From positions 1 to 64,000 of the forward strand of contig CATLJY010000199.1 in NCBI GenBank assembly GCA_949987705.1: a stretch of DNA of 64,000 bases, in the 5' to 3' direction. This stretch comes from Thereva unica (lineage: Eukaryota > Arthropoda > Insecta > Diptera > Therevidae). Each line of letters opens with the position of its first letter. Positions within the stretch are counted from its first letter, which is position 1. Positions 1-9,159 of the stretch are shown here, piece by piece. A model generated the notes under the pieces. That model made no database searches and was not told where the DNA came from. It saw only the letters and a list, made by a program, of their open reading frames with translations. The position numbers and the translations under genes are program-made.

Positions 1-1170
1 TTGTTTTTGCTGTTTTTGTTGTTTTTGCTGTTTTTGTTGGTTTTGTGTTATTTGTTGTTTTTGCTGTTTTCGTTGTTTTTGTTGTTTTTGCTGTTTTTGT
101 TGTTTGGTTGTTTTTGTTGTTTTTGCTGTTTTTGTTGTTTTTGTTGTTTTTGTTGTTTTTGCTGTTTTTGTTGTTTTTGTTGCTTTTGCTGTTTTTGTTG
201 TTTTTATTGTTTTTGCTGTTTTTGTTGTTTTTGCTGTTTTTGTTGTTTTTGCTGTTTTTGTTGGTTTTGTGTTATTTGTTGTTTTTGCTGTTTTTGTTTT
301 TTTGCTGTTTTTGTTGTTTTTGCTGTTTTTGTTGCTTTGCTGTTTTTGTTGTTTTTGTTGCTTTTGCTGTTTTTGTTGTTTTTGTTGCTTTTGCTGTTTT
401 TGTTGTTTTTATTGTTTTTGCTGTTTTTGTTGTTTTTGCTGTTTTTGTTGGTTTTGTGTTATTTGTTGTTTTTGCTGTTTTCGTTGTTTTTGTTGTTTTT
501 GTTGGTTTGGTTGTTTTTGTTGTTTTTGCTGTTTTTGTTGTTTTTATTGGTTTGGTCGTTTTTGTTGATTTTGCTGTTTTTGTTGTTTTTGTTGTTTTTG
601 CTGTTTTTGTTGGTTTTGTTGTTTTTGCTGTTTTTGTTGTTTTTGCTGTTTTTGTTGGTTTTGTTGTTTTTGTTGTTTTTGCTGTTTTGTTGGTTTTGTT
701 GTTTTGTTCTTTTTGTTGTTTTTGTTGTTTTTGCTGTTTTTGTTGTTTTTGTTGTTTTTGCTGTTTTTGTTGGTTTTGTTGTTTTTGCTGTTTTTGTTGT
801 TTTTGTTGTTTTTGTTGCTTTTGCTGTTTTTGTTGTTTTTGCTGTTTTTGCTGTTTTGTTGTTTTATTTGTTTTTGTTGTTTTTGCTGTTTTTGTTGGTT
901 TTGTTGGTTTTGTTGTTTTTGCTGTTTTTGTTGTTTTTGTTGCTTTTGCTGTTTTTGTTGTTTTTTGCTGTTTTTGTTGTTTTTGCTGTTTTTGTGGTTT
1001 TTGCTGTTTTTGTTGTTTTTGCTGTTTTGTTGTTTTTGTTGTTTTTGTTGTTTTTGTTGTTTTTGCTGCTTTTGTTGTTTTTGTTGTTTTTGTTGTTTTT
1101 GTTGTTTTTGTTGTTTTTGCTGTTATTGTTGTTTTTATTATTTTTGTTGTTTTTGTTTTCGTTTTTGACA
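1..1170. repeat. (TTTTTGYTG)n microsatellite
   Basis: Nearly pure repeat of a 9-base unit TTTTTGTTG/TTTTTGCTG, with T and C alternating at the variable base and scattered one-base slips. Because 9 is a multiple of 3 and the unit lacks stop codons, long frames stay open on both strands (Leu/Phe/Val/Cys-rich forward, Lys/Thr/Gln-rich reverse); these are not genes. A variant block TTGGTTTTGTGTTATTTG recurs near 37, 261 and 448, so larger segments were also copied. The array begins before the window. Confidence 0.95.
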
Positions 1171-1506
1171 TGAATATGTCTTATCCTTGGGGTCTATTCA
1201 TGTCTACTGTGCCATCGAGAAGCCATGGCACTTTTTTATTTGCTTACGTTTTCTGTTTTGGTGGACTCATGGTGAAAATAATACAAGGTGTGCTTAGTTA
1301 GTGGACTACATGATATATAGTTATAATAATCGTTTCCAACTTACTGTTCGATACCTACTGTCTATTTTAAACTTTTAACTATCATAAATTATTTTACCAA
1401 AAATGTACGATGCTTAATTTGATTTAATTATAAAGCAGTGTGCAATATCGCATAAACAAAATTTTCTTTCTTTCATCATGCACGAAAAAATTATAGAGAA
1501 AAAACC
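1171..1506. other. Unassigned AT-rich sequence
   Basis: About 335 bases after the microsatellite with no frame, repeat or terminal motif that I can recognise. Confidence 0.5.
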
Positions 1507-1719
1507 ATGGAAGACATTTTTCAGAGATTTTTGGAAATGAGTGATCCTGTTATTTCTAATTGTCGAGAGATACCAAAAAAGCCTTTAAGATCATTGTCAG
1601 CGGATGTTTTCAATGTTATACTACCTACGAATTCAAAATAGATTTAGATAAAAGAGGAATCATCAGCATCCAATGCCAATGCCAATGACTCGGATTATGA
1701 AGAAATTTTTTTGTTTTAA
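1507..1719 (+). pseudogene. Possible 3' coding remnant of an unknown gene
   Basis: An ATG at 1507 opens a 44-codon frame to TAG at 1639-1641. The same frame, after a second TAG at 1645-1647, continues as a Ser/Asn/Asp/Glu-rich acidic tail to TAA at 1717-1719. A consensus AATAAA lies 11 bases further on at 1730-1735. An acidic tail, terminal stop and poly(A) signal in this order look like a last exon or a transposase C-terminus that has gained two stops. I do not recognise the protein, and chance cannot be excluded for so short a frame. Confidence 0.25.
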
Positions 1720-1783
1720 TAATATACGTAATAAAGTTTGTTAATTAAACTCTTGCTCAATTTTTTTTGTACTGTTTTTGTGA

Positions 1784-1982
1784 GTTTTTGTAAATTTGAC
1801 ATCAAATTCGTAATCACCGACCCCGAAAACCTTTGAAGTGATACGTGACATCATTGCTTTATGAAGTATGGGCTATTGTATGCAAGGGGGTGGTTGTTAG
1901 GGGTTGAAGGGGGTAATTTTTGTAAATTTGATATCGAATTCGTAATCAGCGATCCCAAAAACCCCCGAGTGAGAGATTTCAG
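1784..1982. repeat. Two diverged direct repeat units
   Basis: About 65 bases at 1786-1855 (GTTTTTGTAAATTTGACATC and on) recur in diverged form at 1917-1982 (TTTTGTAAATTTGATATCG and on), about 131 bases apart. Each carries the theme 'AATTCGTAATCA-C/G-CGA-CCC-AAAACC'. It looks like the edge of an old tandem repeat or small element that replaced the 3' part of the env gene next to it. Confidence 0.6.
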
Positions 1983-2039
1983 ATTGATAACTTGAATTTT
2001 TTGGTTTTGGCCACCTTTTTGAGAATCGGCCCCACTGGG

Positions 2040-2641
2040 CACTGTAGTTAATTTCGTTTAGGAATTGAATGTGCTGAAGAATGTGATTTCCTTGTCTAGT
2101 AAGATTATTGACCGATTCTTGAGTTCGTTTTAGATAATTTTCTATTGCTTCTTGCTGTAAATTTATGTGGTTGGTAATATTTTCAAATCTTTGGTTCATT
2201 TTGTTGTTGATTGCTATTTGTTTATTTATTTCGGTTTTCATTATTGATTGGTTTGACGTTATTTCATCTATTACTTTATTTAACCGTGTGGAGTCTTTAG
2301 CATCCATATTTCCGGTAATATATTTGATAACCGTACCTAAACCATCTACTAAACCTCTTTTGTTTCTTACTCTCAATGGAAGCAAGGTGTCCAATTTCTG
2401 TTTAATTTCGCCTAATCTAATTCTTGTTACTCTTAGTGCACTGTCTAGTCCGTTTATGTATATTGTCGAATTTTAGTAAAGAATTGTGTATTCTGTCAAT
2501 ACTTTGTCCGTATGTCTCCATTCTAATAATGTGCAGTAAGTCATTGTGCGTTTGGATGCTCCTGGCTGTCCCTAATCTCAGGGGTAGGAGTCCTTGGTTG
2601 TTGCGGAGGTCGTGAATCTCTAGTCTCTGTCCGGTCGTCAT
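2040..2641 (-). pseudogene. env: Errantivirus env fragment (broken)
   Basis: An ATG at 2641 opens a frame of about 60 residues. A frameshift near 2460-2470 moves the reading into the frame at 2394 and below. That part shows a basic cleavage motif R-N-K-R followed by G-L-V-D-G-L-G, then an amphipathic coiled-coil-like stretch rich in Asn, Gln and Ile. This is the layout of the F-type Env of insect errantiviruses (known for the family). Similarity ends near 2057, where unrelated repeat sequence takes over, so the rest of the ectodomain and the membrane anchor are absent. It follows the integrase tail by about 70 bases, as in related elements. It cannot give a working envelope protein. Confidence 0.75.
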
Positions 2642-2714
2642 TGTTATGCTGAAAATTAAGCTTTTTTCTTATTTTCTATTTGTGTAATTTTTGATTTTTG
2701 GTGGTTATTATAGT

Positions 2715-2935
2715 TTATCTATTATTCTTTTTAATCCTATGTTTAGTAAAACGAGGGGTGACTTTGTTACGTCTATTTTCTTTTCTAAATATTAGTTCAT
2801 TTTCTTTTAAATCTACAGGGTCTACTCTATCTTTATTTATTTTATCAATATTTCTACTTATTATTTTTTCTACCATTTCTTTAATAGATGGGTATAATTC
2901 TTCTTTATATTGGTTGAGCTTTCTTAAATACTCGT
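2715..2935 (-). pseudogene. pol: Errantivirus integrase C-terminus (copy 1)
   Basis: About 73 codons, very Lys/Asn/Arg-rich, contain the pieces 'LRKLNQYKEELYPSIKE' and 'IFRKENRRNK' and end at a stop at 2715-2717. This is the basic tail of a gypsy-like integrase. The segment lies immediately upstream of the env ATG and belongs to the first unit of the 661-bp duplication. It is separated from the integrase core by the RTE-like LINE at 3597-6850. Confidence 0.65.
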
Positions 2936-3081
2936 CTATCTATGTGCCCCTTAATCCCTCGTGGGACATAGGGCGGAAACAGTTGCCCTCCAGCGGACTC
3001 TGTTTTGCGCGACAGCTCTTAGCTCTGACCAGGATCTCCCAGTAGTTGCGGCCTCTGCTAGTAGGGTTCTCCTCCACGTTG

Positions 3082-3596
3082 TTCTTGTTACTCTTAGTGC
3101 ACTGTCTAGTCCGTTTATGTATATTGTCGAATTTTAGTAAAGAATTGTGTATTCTGTCAATACTTTGTCCGTATGTCTCCATTCTAATAATGTGCAGTAA
3201 GTCATTGTGCGTTTGGATGCTCCTGGCTGTCCCTAATCTCAGGGGTAGGAGTCCTTGGTTGTTGCGGAGGTCGTGAATCTCTAGTCTCTGTCCGGTCGTC
3301 ATTGTTATGCTGAAAATTAAGCTTTTTTCTTATTTTCTATTTGTGTAATTTTTTATTTTTGGTGGTTATTATAGTTTATCTATTATTCTTTTTAATCCTA
3401 TGTTTAGTAAAACGAGGGGTGACTTTGTTACGTCTATTTTCTTTTCTAAATATTAGTTCATTTTCTTTTAAATCTACAGGGTCTACTCTATTTTTATTTA
3501 TTTTATCAATATTTCTACTTATTATTTTTTCTACCATTTCTTTAATAGATGGGTATAATTCTTCTTTATATTGGTTGAGCTTTCTTAAATACTCGT
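3082..3596 (-). pseudogene. Second copies of env N-terminus and integrase tail
   Basis: These are the duplicated env start (ATG at 3302, 3082-3302) and the duplicated integrase tail (stop near 3376, body to 3596). In this copy the env frame runs straight into duplicated LINE sequence below 3081, giving a chimeric 120-codon frame (2940-3302) of no likely function. The 3590-3596 end still abuts the LINE 3' end with its target duplication, so this is the original flank of the LINE insertion. Confidence 0.75.
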
Positions 3597-6500
3597 CTAT
3601 CTATGTGCCCCTTAATCCCTCGTGGGACATAGGGCGGAAACAGTTGCCCTCCAGCGGACTCTGTTTTGCGCGACAGCTCTTAGCTCTGACCAGGATCTCC
3701 CAGTAGTTGCGGCCTCTGCTAGTAGGGTTCTCCTCCACGTTGTTCTAGGCCTTCCAACTCGACGGGATCCTTGCGGGTTCCAGTCAAGGGCCTGTTTGGC
3801 TAGATTTTCGTTATCGCGTCGCAAGGTGTGGCCAACCCAATTCCATTTCCTTCGCCTTATTTGGTCGTCTATCCTTTCTTGGCCGGCACGGCGCCATAGC
3901 TCTTCATTTGAAATTCTATCTTGCCAGCGGATTTTTAGGATACGACGTAGGCATCTGCTTGTAGGCGCCCTGTGATGAATTGGGTGACTTTCCATGTTTC
4001 GCAACCGTATAAAAGAACTGCTTTAACGTTGGAGTTGAACAGCCGCAATTTGGTGTTGGTTGAGATCTCCGTTGATCTCCATATGCGGAACAAGCATGCA
4101 TATGCGCTTCGTGCTTTATTTATTCTGGAACTGACGTCTTCTTCTGCACCACCATTTTCGGTAATAATACTACCGAGGTAGCAGAATTTATCTACCAGTT
4201 CCACGTCACGGTTATTCAGCGCAGTTCGTTCAAGTGTGTTTGCATTTATCCGCATTTCTTTGGTTTTATTCGGATTCAGCCTTAAGCCTGCTAGACTACT
4301 TTCTGTTGCCAAATTGTTTAACATGTTTTTTAGCTCCTGATGTCTGTGGGCCAGCAAACAGATATCATCTGCGTAGTCGAGGTCCTTAAGGCGATCTAGC
4401 AAACCCCACTGTATGCCGCCTGTTCTACTATCTAGAGCGCCAACAAGAATGTCATTTATTACTATAAGAAATAGTAATGGGGATAGTAAGCATCCTTGTC
4501 GTAATCCTGAACTCACCTCAAAGCTGTCGGATAATTTTCCGTTATGGAGAACTCTGCATTTGGAATTGTTGTATAGGGCTTTTATCAATTCTATTATCTT
4601 ATCCGGCAGTCCACGTCGCCGTAATGCCTGCCATATAAAGCTCCTATTAACCGAGTCGAACGCTTTCTCATAATCTACGAAAGCAACGTAAAGGGGGGAT
4701 CGGAATTCAGTAGACTGTTCCACTATTATTCTTAAGGTGTTGATGTGATCTATACATGAACGGCCCTTCCTGAATCCGGCCTGCTGCCTTCTAAGCGTTT
4801 GATCTACTGCCTCTCTTATTCTTGATAGTATAGTGTGGAACAAGATTTTACCCACAGTAGATAATAGACAGATGCCTCTCCAGTTGTCGCATATTGTTAG
4901 ATCCCCCTTTTTGGGTATTTTGACTATGATACCTTCCGTCCAATCCTCCGGAAAGGTACAGGTGTTCCATGCTAATTCGAGGATTGGCTGAAGCGCATCT
5001 GCTATGAGGCTTGAGTCGGCTTTCAACAATTCTGGCGGGATGCCATCTTTCCCAGCTGCTTTAACATTGGCCATCGCATGAATTGCGGTTACTATTTCCG
5101 TCTTGGATGGGGCCCGGGTGTTGATTCTTATCGGCTGTGCATTGTTGCTGTTTTCCTGAGGTTCCTGTGTGAGTGAGCCATTCAAGGCGGCGAAGAAATA
5201 ATCTCTCCATCTTTGGAGCTGCTCCTCGTCGCTGCACAGCAGCCTTCCATCCGCACTCTTAACGGCATGCTTTTTAGTAGAGTGCTTTCCCGAGAGCTGT
5301 TTAGTAATTGGTACAGCACTTTACTGTTGCCTGTGTTTGCCGCGTTTTCCGCTTTTTCTGCGAGCTCATTTATCTGCTGCCTTTTATCACGCCGGACACT
5401 TCTCTTTACCTCTCGGTGTAATTGAGAGTACTCCCGTTCAAGTTGGTGACGTCTATCCGGGTCGCTTGTAGAGTTTATGTTATTTTTGAGGGCCCTCCTG
5501 CGTTCTATTTTTTGCCAGGTGCTGTCCGAGATCCAATGTTGCATGTTTCTCTGGACATAACCGATGCTCGTTTCCGCAGCCGTCAATATAGCGCCCTTTG
5601 TTGTACTCCACAGGTCTTCAATATTTGTGTCGTCAGAAACGGTTTGCTGGTTTAATATTTGCTGCAGGTTTCCAGCAAATTCTCGCTTTTTAGCGCTCTC
5701 CCGCAAGAGGTCAACGTTAAACCGTCTACGGTTTATAGATTCACGTTGAAAGTTTCTGATTGCAGCGATTCTAAGGCGAATAGTTGCTACTACCAAATGG
5801 TGGTCGCTTCCAGTGTCCGCTCCCCTGAAGCTCCTGACATCTTCCAGAATGGTTCTCCATCTGCGGCTGACGGCCACATGATCTATCTGATTTCTCGTTC
5901 TACCATCGGGCGATACCCAGGTCTCTTTATGTATCTTCTTGTGACAAAAGTAAGTTCCACCTACCATAAGTTGATGGGAAGAACAAAAGTCAACGAAAAG
6001 CTCACCATTGTTATTGGTAACTTGGCTTAGGCCTTGTTTTCCAATTGTTTGTTCAAGACCGGTGTTGTCGTGACCGATTTGTGCATTTAAGTCACCCATT
6101 AATACAATGATGTCTCCCCTTGGAATAGAGCGAAAAACCTCATTCAGTCGCATGTAGAACTCGTCTTTGATGTCATCTTCTGCGTCTTCGGTTGGAGCAT
6201 AGCATTGAACTACCGTAGTACTTCTTAGCCTGGTACGTAGGCGCACGGTAATAATCCTCTCAGAAACTGGAGGCTAGCCCTGGCTTCTTTGGTGAGTATT
6301 ACACCAACGCCACTCCTACGGCTTTCAGTTTCGTTTCTCCCAGAATACAAAAAGGACTCACCATTTGGGCAGATATGTTCCCCCGCATCGGGCCATCTGG
6401 TCTCGCTAAGTCCCATGATCTTGATTTTATATCGATTCATCTCGTTGAGGACTTCATCCAGCCGTCCCTCAGCAAGCATTGTTCTCACATTCCATGATCC

Positions 6501-6850
6501 GATTCGTGTCCTTGTTCGAAAAGCAAAGGTCGTCGTCGTGTTGTCCATCCGGTTCCGAGGCACTGTTTGCCGATTCGTAGCAATAGTGTTTTTTATGGGA
6601 GCGGGTTGCTAACCCTCAGCCCAACCGACTTAAAAGCTCTGTTTTGTGGCGCAGAGAGCTCGCCATTCGCCCCTCTCCCGTTAGCTCCTTCCGAAGAAGT
6701 ACCCCAGGGGGCACCGCGGGGAGGTGGGATTAGGACTTGCTAACAGGTCTGCTTGGTGTTTGATTGCAGTGGATCTCTTCGGATTTTAATAGAAGTGACA
6801 AATCGGGTGTCACCACTTTCCGAGATCTTTGTTAGCCGTTCGCCCCCCAC
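3597..6850 (-). mobile_element. RTE-like LINE inserted in errantivirus integrase
   Basis: A 3,254-bp element on the minus strand is bounded by the 7-bp target duplication TACTCGT at 3590-3596 and 6851-6857. Its 3' end is a short ATAG-type run instead of poly(A), as is usual for RTE elements. One ORF encodes an AP endonuclease and reverse transcriptase with no RNase H, again as in RTE. About 300 bases of 5' leader precede the ORF. The integrase reading frame of the host element continues on both sides once the LINE and one copy of the duplication are set aside, which supports the boundaries. Confidence 0.85.
3612..6548 (-). pseudogene. RTE-like endonuclease-reverse transcriptase, frameshifted
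   Basis: The frame can start at an ATG at 6548 (a non-ATG opening extends to 6563). It runs in four overlapping pieces: 6225-6548, 5182-6246, 3935-5185 and 3612-4004. The AP endonuclease motifs are IGSWNVRTM, SETRW, GDLNAQIG and SDHHLV. The RT region has QAGFRKGRSCIDHI, FVDYEKAFDSVNR, GLRQGCLLSPLLF and the catalytic LDYADDICLL. The C-terminus (GRPRTTWRR, then QNRVRWRATVSALCP) is the tail seen in RTE/BovB-like and related LINE proteins. Total length of about 980 residues fits RTE. At least three frame breaks make this copy inactive. The exact clade (RTE versus a close relative) is an inference. Confidence 0.8.
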
Positions 6851-6857
6851 TACTCGT

Positions 6858-8014
6858 GCTCATTACTAAATTTTACGTTATTATTAAATTTAAAGGTCCT
6901 ACCATTGAATAATTCCTGTGGGGTTAATTTTGTTGTTGAGTGAATTGAGTTATTATAAGTAATTAATGCTTCAGTAAGTACATATATCATCGTGATCTAA
7001 TTCGGAATTGTTTCCCTTACACTTTTTAAGTATTATCCTATATATTTCTGTGAGTGTCGAATGAAATCTTTCGACTGGCGAATTGCTACTTGACTGTTGG
7101 AAGGAGGTAATATGTGCCTTGATTTCGTATTGGTTACAGAAATCTCTATAAATACTACTGGTGAATTCTGCTCCTTGGCCAGATACAATTTTAGAAGGGA
7201 TGCCGTGTAGGCTTATGAAGTGCTTAATATGTAGCTTTAATTATGTATGTTTAGACTATTTCGGCCGGTAAGTGTGTACGCGAATGCAAATTTTGAAAAT
7301 TTATCAATACGAGTTAGGATCTGTCTACTGTTGATACTATATATGTATATCTACGTGAAGAATATCTAAAGGTTTTGTGGGGGTTTCGGGTTTTTCATAT
7401 TTGATTCTTGGTAGATTTCTGTCGTATTTGAGAAGTTGACAGTTGTCACAATTATTAATTATTTGAGATATCCTGTTAATCATATATGGGAAGTAGTATC
7501 TTTGTTTTAGATGAAGAAGTGTTTCATTGATTCCCCTATGATTATTTTTCTTGTGATAATCAGTGATGATTCTGTCTTGTTCATCATTTTCCACTGTATC
7601 TTGTAAAATTTCCATACATCTAATTAGTCTAAAGGTCTTAGCTTTTGAGAAAAACTTGGAGAAGATTTCTTGAACGATTTTAAACGTATCATCGTCAGCG
7701 TGTATTGCTGTAAGCCTATTTGGGGGTAAATGCTCTTTTAGCATTTCCAAGATGTTTTCTTCTGAATAATTTGGAAGTCGGATGACTTTACGCTGTTTGT
7801 TTTTAAACGGTACTTGGATTGAAATCGGGGGACGTCTATTCGATTTTTCCAATATGACTTGGAGGGAAAATTCATTTGAAGGCCTCTCGGAAATGGGAAT
7901 TCCGTCATTGAGATTGCTGAATGTACAGTCGAACTTGAACTAGGTTCTGCAACCTGTGAAGATGGTGATTCATTAATATTGACGTCTGCGTTCTTAGTGT
8001 CGGATTCATTTAAG
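6858..8014 (-). pseudogene. pol: Errantivirus integrase (zinc domain and core), broken
   Basis: The 7337-7852 frame holds the H-H-C-C zinc domain (His in DYHKKNNH, Cys in NNCDNCQ) and leads into HVDI with the first catalytic Asp. The core continues in other frames down to about 6858: KFSKFAFAY, then VSGQGAEF where the second catalytic Asp would be expected but Gly is seen, then SPVERFHSTL with the catalytic Glu. A Ser/Asn-rich linker (7738-8014) lies upstream in another frame. The C-terminal tail lies beyond the RTE insertion at 3376-3596. Several frameshifts and the lost Asp make it non-functional. Confidence 0.75.
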
Positions 8015-8018
8015 TTAA

Positions 8019-8761
8019 GGGGACTCTTCACCGATATTTGGTTGAAAATCGATTTTTTGACGAAATTTTTTTATTGCATATTCTGATAGAGTAGACTTTT
8101 CTGAATTATGTAGCGTTTTCACATTAAAAAAAAAATGTTTATAACAATGTTTATAACATAGTGGAACGATTGAGGTTTTAGCCACTGCGGCGGAAAAAAT
8201 GGGTGTGTCAAACTTTGAACGTGATTATTTCAACAACGCTTTTTTTTCATTTTTTTAAACTTCTTCGAGCTCCTCGTTCCACAATTTTCAACCGATTTAA
8301 ATTTTATAAAGTGGAAAATGTTCGAAATTTATAACTGAATAATTCTGTCAGACAGAATTTTGAAATTTTAAAAATTCATAAAGCTATAAACAAAAATGTA
8401 ATAAAAAACCGAAAAAATCGAGATTTTCGGCTGTTTTTCGACATCGCCAGACATATTTGTGGATTGTTAATAAACAAAAAAAGATATCAAAATTCTGTCT
8501 GACAGTTTTGTTTATTATTAATTACTGAACATTTTGGCACTAACAAAAATAAAATCGATTCAAAATTCGCGTGTAAGGAGCTCGTGGAAAACACCCCTTT
8601 TCTCGGATGTTTATTAACAAAAATGTTGCTTAAATTTTTTTTTTTTTTTTCAACAATTGATTATGCTTTTGTTTTTTACTCGATAACAACTATTCGGACA
8701 CAAAATTTCATCTAAATCGGTCTAGCGGTTCAGATTTTAGCCATTTCAGTGAAGAGTCCCC
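8019..8761. mobile_element. 743-bp TTAA-flanked inverted-repeat element (MITE-like)
   Basis: Perfect 13-bp terminal inverted repeats GGGGACTCTTCAC lie at 8019-8031 and, inverted, at 8749-8761. They extend imperfectly to about 30 bases. Direct TTAA copies flank the element (8015-8018 and 8762-8765). It interrupts pol between RNase H and integrase and contains no coding frame. An internal inverted pair, TCTGTCAGACAGAATTTTG near 8343 and ATTCTGTCTGACAG near 8486, could form a hairpin. TTAA duplication is typical of piggyBac-like elements, but the GGGGAC ends are not a piggyBac signature I can confirm. Confidence 0.85.
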
Positions 8762-8765
8762 TTAA

Positions 8766-9145
8766 TGCGACTAAGGGCATCGGCGTTTGTATTGCTTTTC
8801 CCTTTTTTATATACAACCTCGTAATCGAACTCTTCGAGTTTGAGGCGCCAACGAAAGAGTTTTGAGTTTGGGTCCTTTAAACTCATTAACCATAAAACAA
8901 TGGCCAACAATTCTTTCTCGATAGTCGAGTAATTTATTTCTGAATCGAGCAATGTGCGGCTCGCATAGCTAATAGGTTTATCGATACCAATGGGACCTTG
9001 CGATAATATATCACCTATAGCGAAGTTACTGGCGTCCGTGGTTAGGACGAAGGGTTTTTAAAAATCTGGGTATTGTAAAAGGGGATCGTTCGTGAGGATG
9101 TTTTTAGCATTCCTCGAAGGCTTTGACAAATTTATCTGTATGGAC
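8766..9145 (-). pseudogene. pol: Errantivirus RNase H fragment, internally deleted
   Basis: The minus strand reads [44 protein letters not shown], and then [22 protein letters not shown] and ADALSRI. These are the RNase H motifs of gypsy-like pol. The segment normally between 'ELLAIV' and '[10 protein letters not shown]', which carries the TDHKPL motif, is missing; about 20 codons appear to be deleted in frame. A frameshift precedes the first motif. The piece lies between the TTAA element and the LOA-like LINE and joins the RT part beyond 11990. Confidence 0.75.
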
Positions 9146-9159
9146 TATTGACTTTCCTT

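Larger units (their letters stand above)
2421..3742. repeat. 661-bp tandem duplication across LINE/pol/env junction
   Basis: Unit 1 is 2421-3081 and unit 2 is 3082-3742. Reading left to right, each contains the env N-terminus (minus strand), the integrase tail, the target-duplication site TACTCGT and the last ~146 bases of the RTE-like LINE. By eye I count about two base differences between the units (for example C/T near 2827 versus 3488). The junction has 4-base homology, TTCT, between the env end and the LINE end. The duplication therefore happened after the LINE insertion and is recent compared with the decay of the surrounding element. Confidence 0.95.

Noticed and set aside
1..1301. Long open frames (390 and 418 codons plus, 299 codons minus)
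   Set aside because: They are a by-product of a stop-free 9-base repeat; the translations are Leu/Phe/Val/Cys or Lys/Thr/Gln runs with no domain.
1990..2045. GGCCCCACTGGGCACTGTAG as a DNA-transposon inverted repeat next to env
   Set aside because: No inverted partner or target duplication was found in the flanking 1.2 kb.
2698..3706. Plus-strand hydrophobic frames (2698-3045, 3341-3706) resembling membrane proteins
   Set aside because: They are antisense shadows of the integrase tail and are duplicated only because of the 661-bp repeat.
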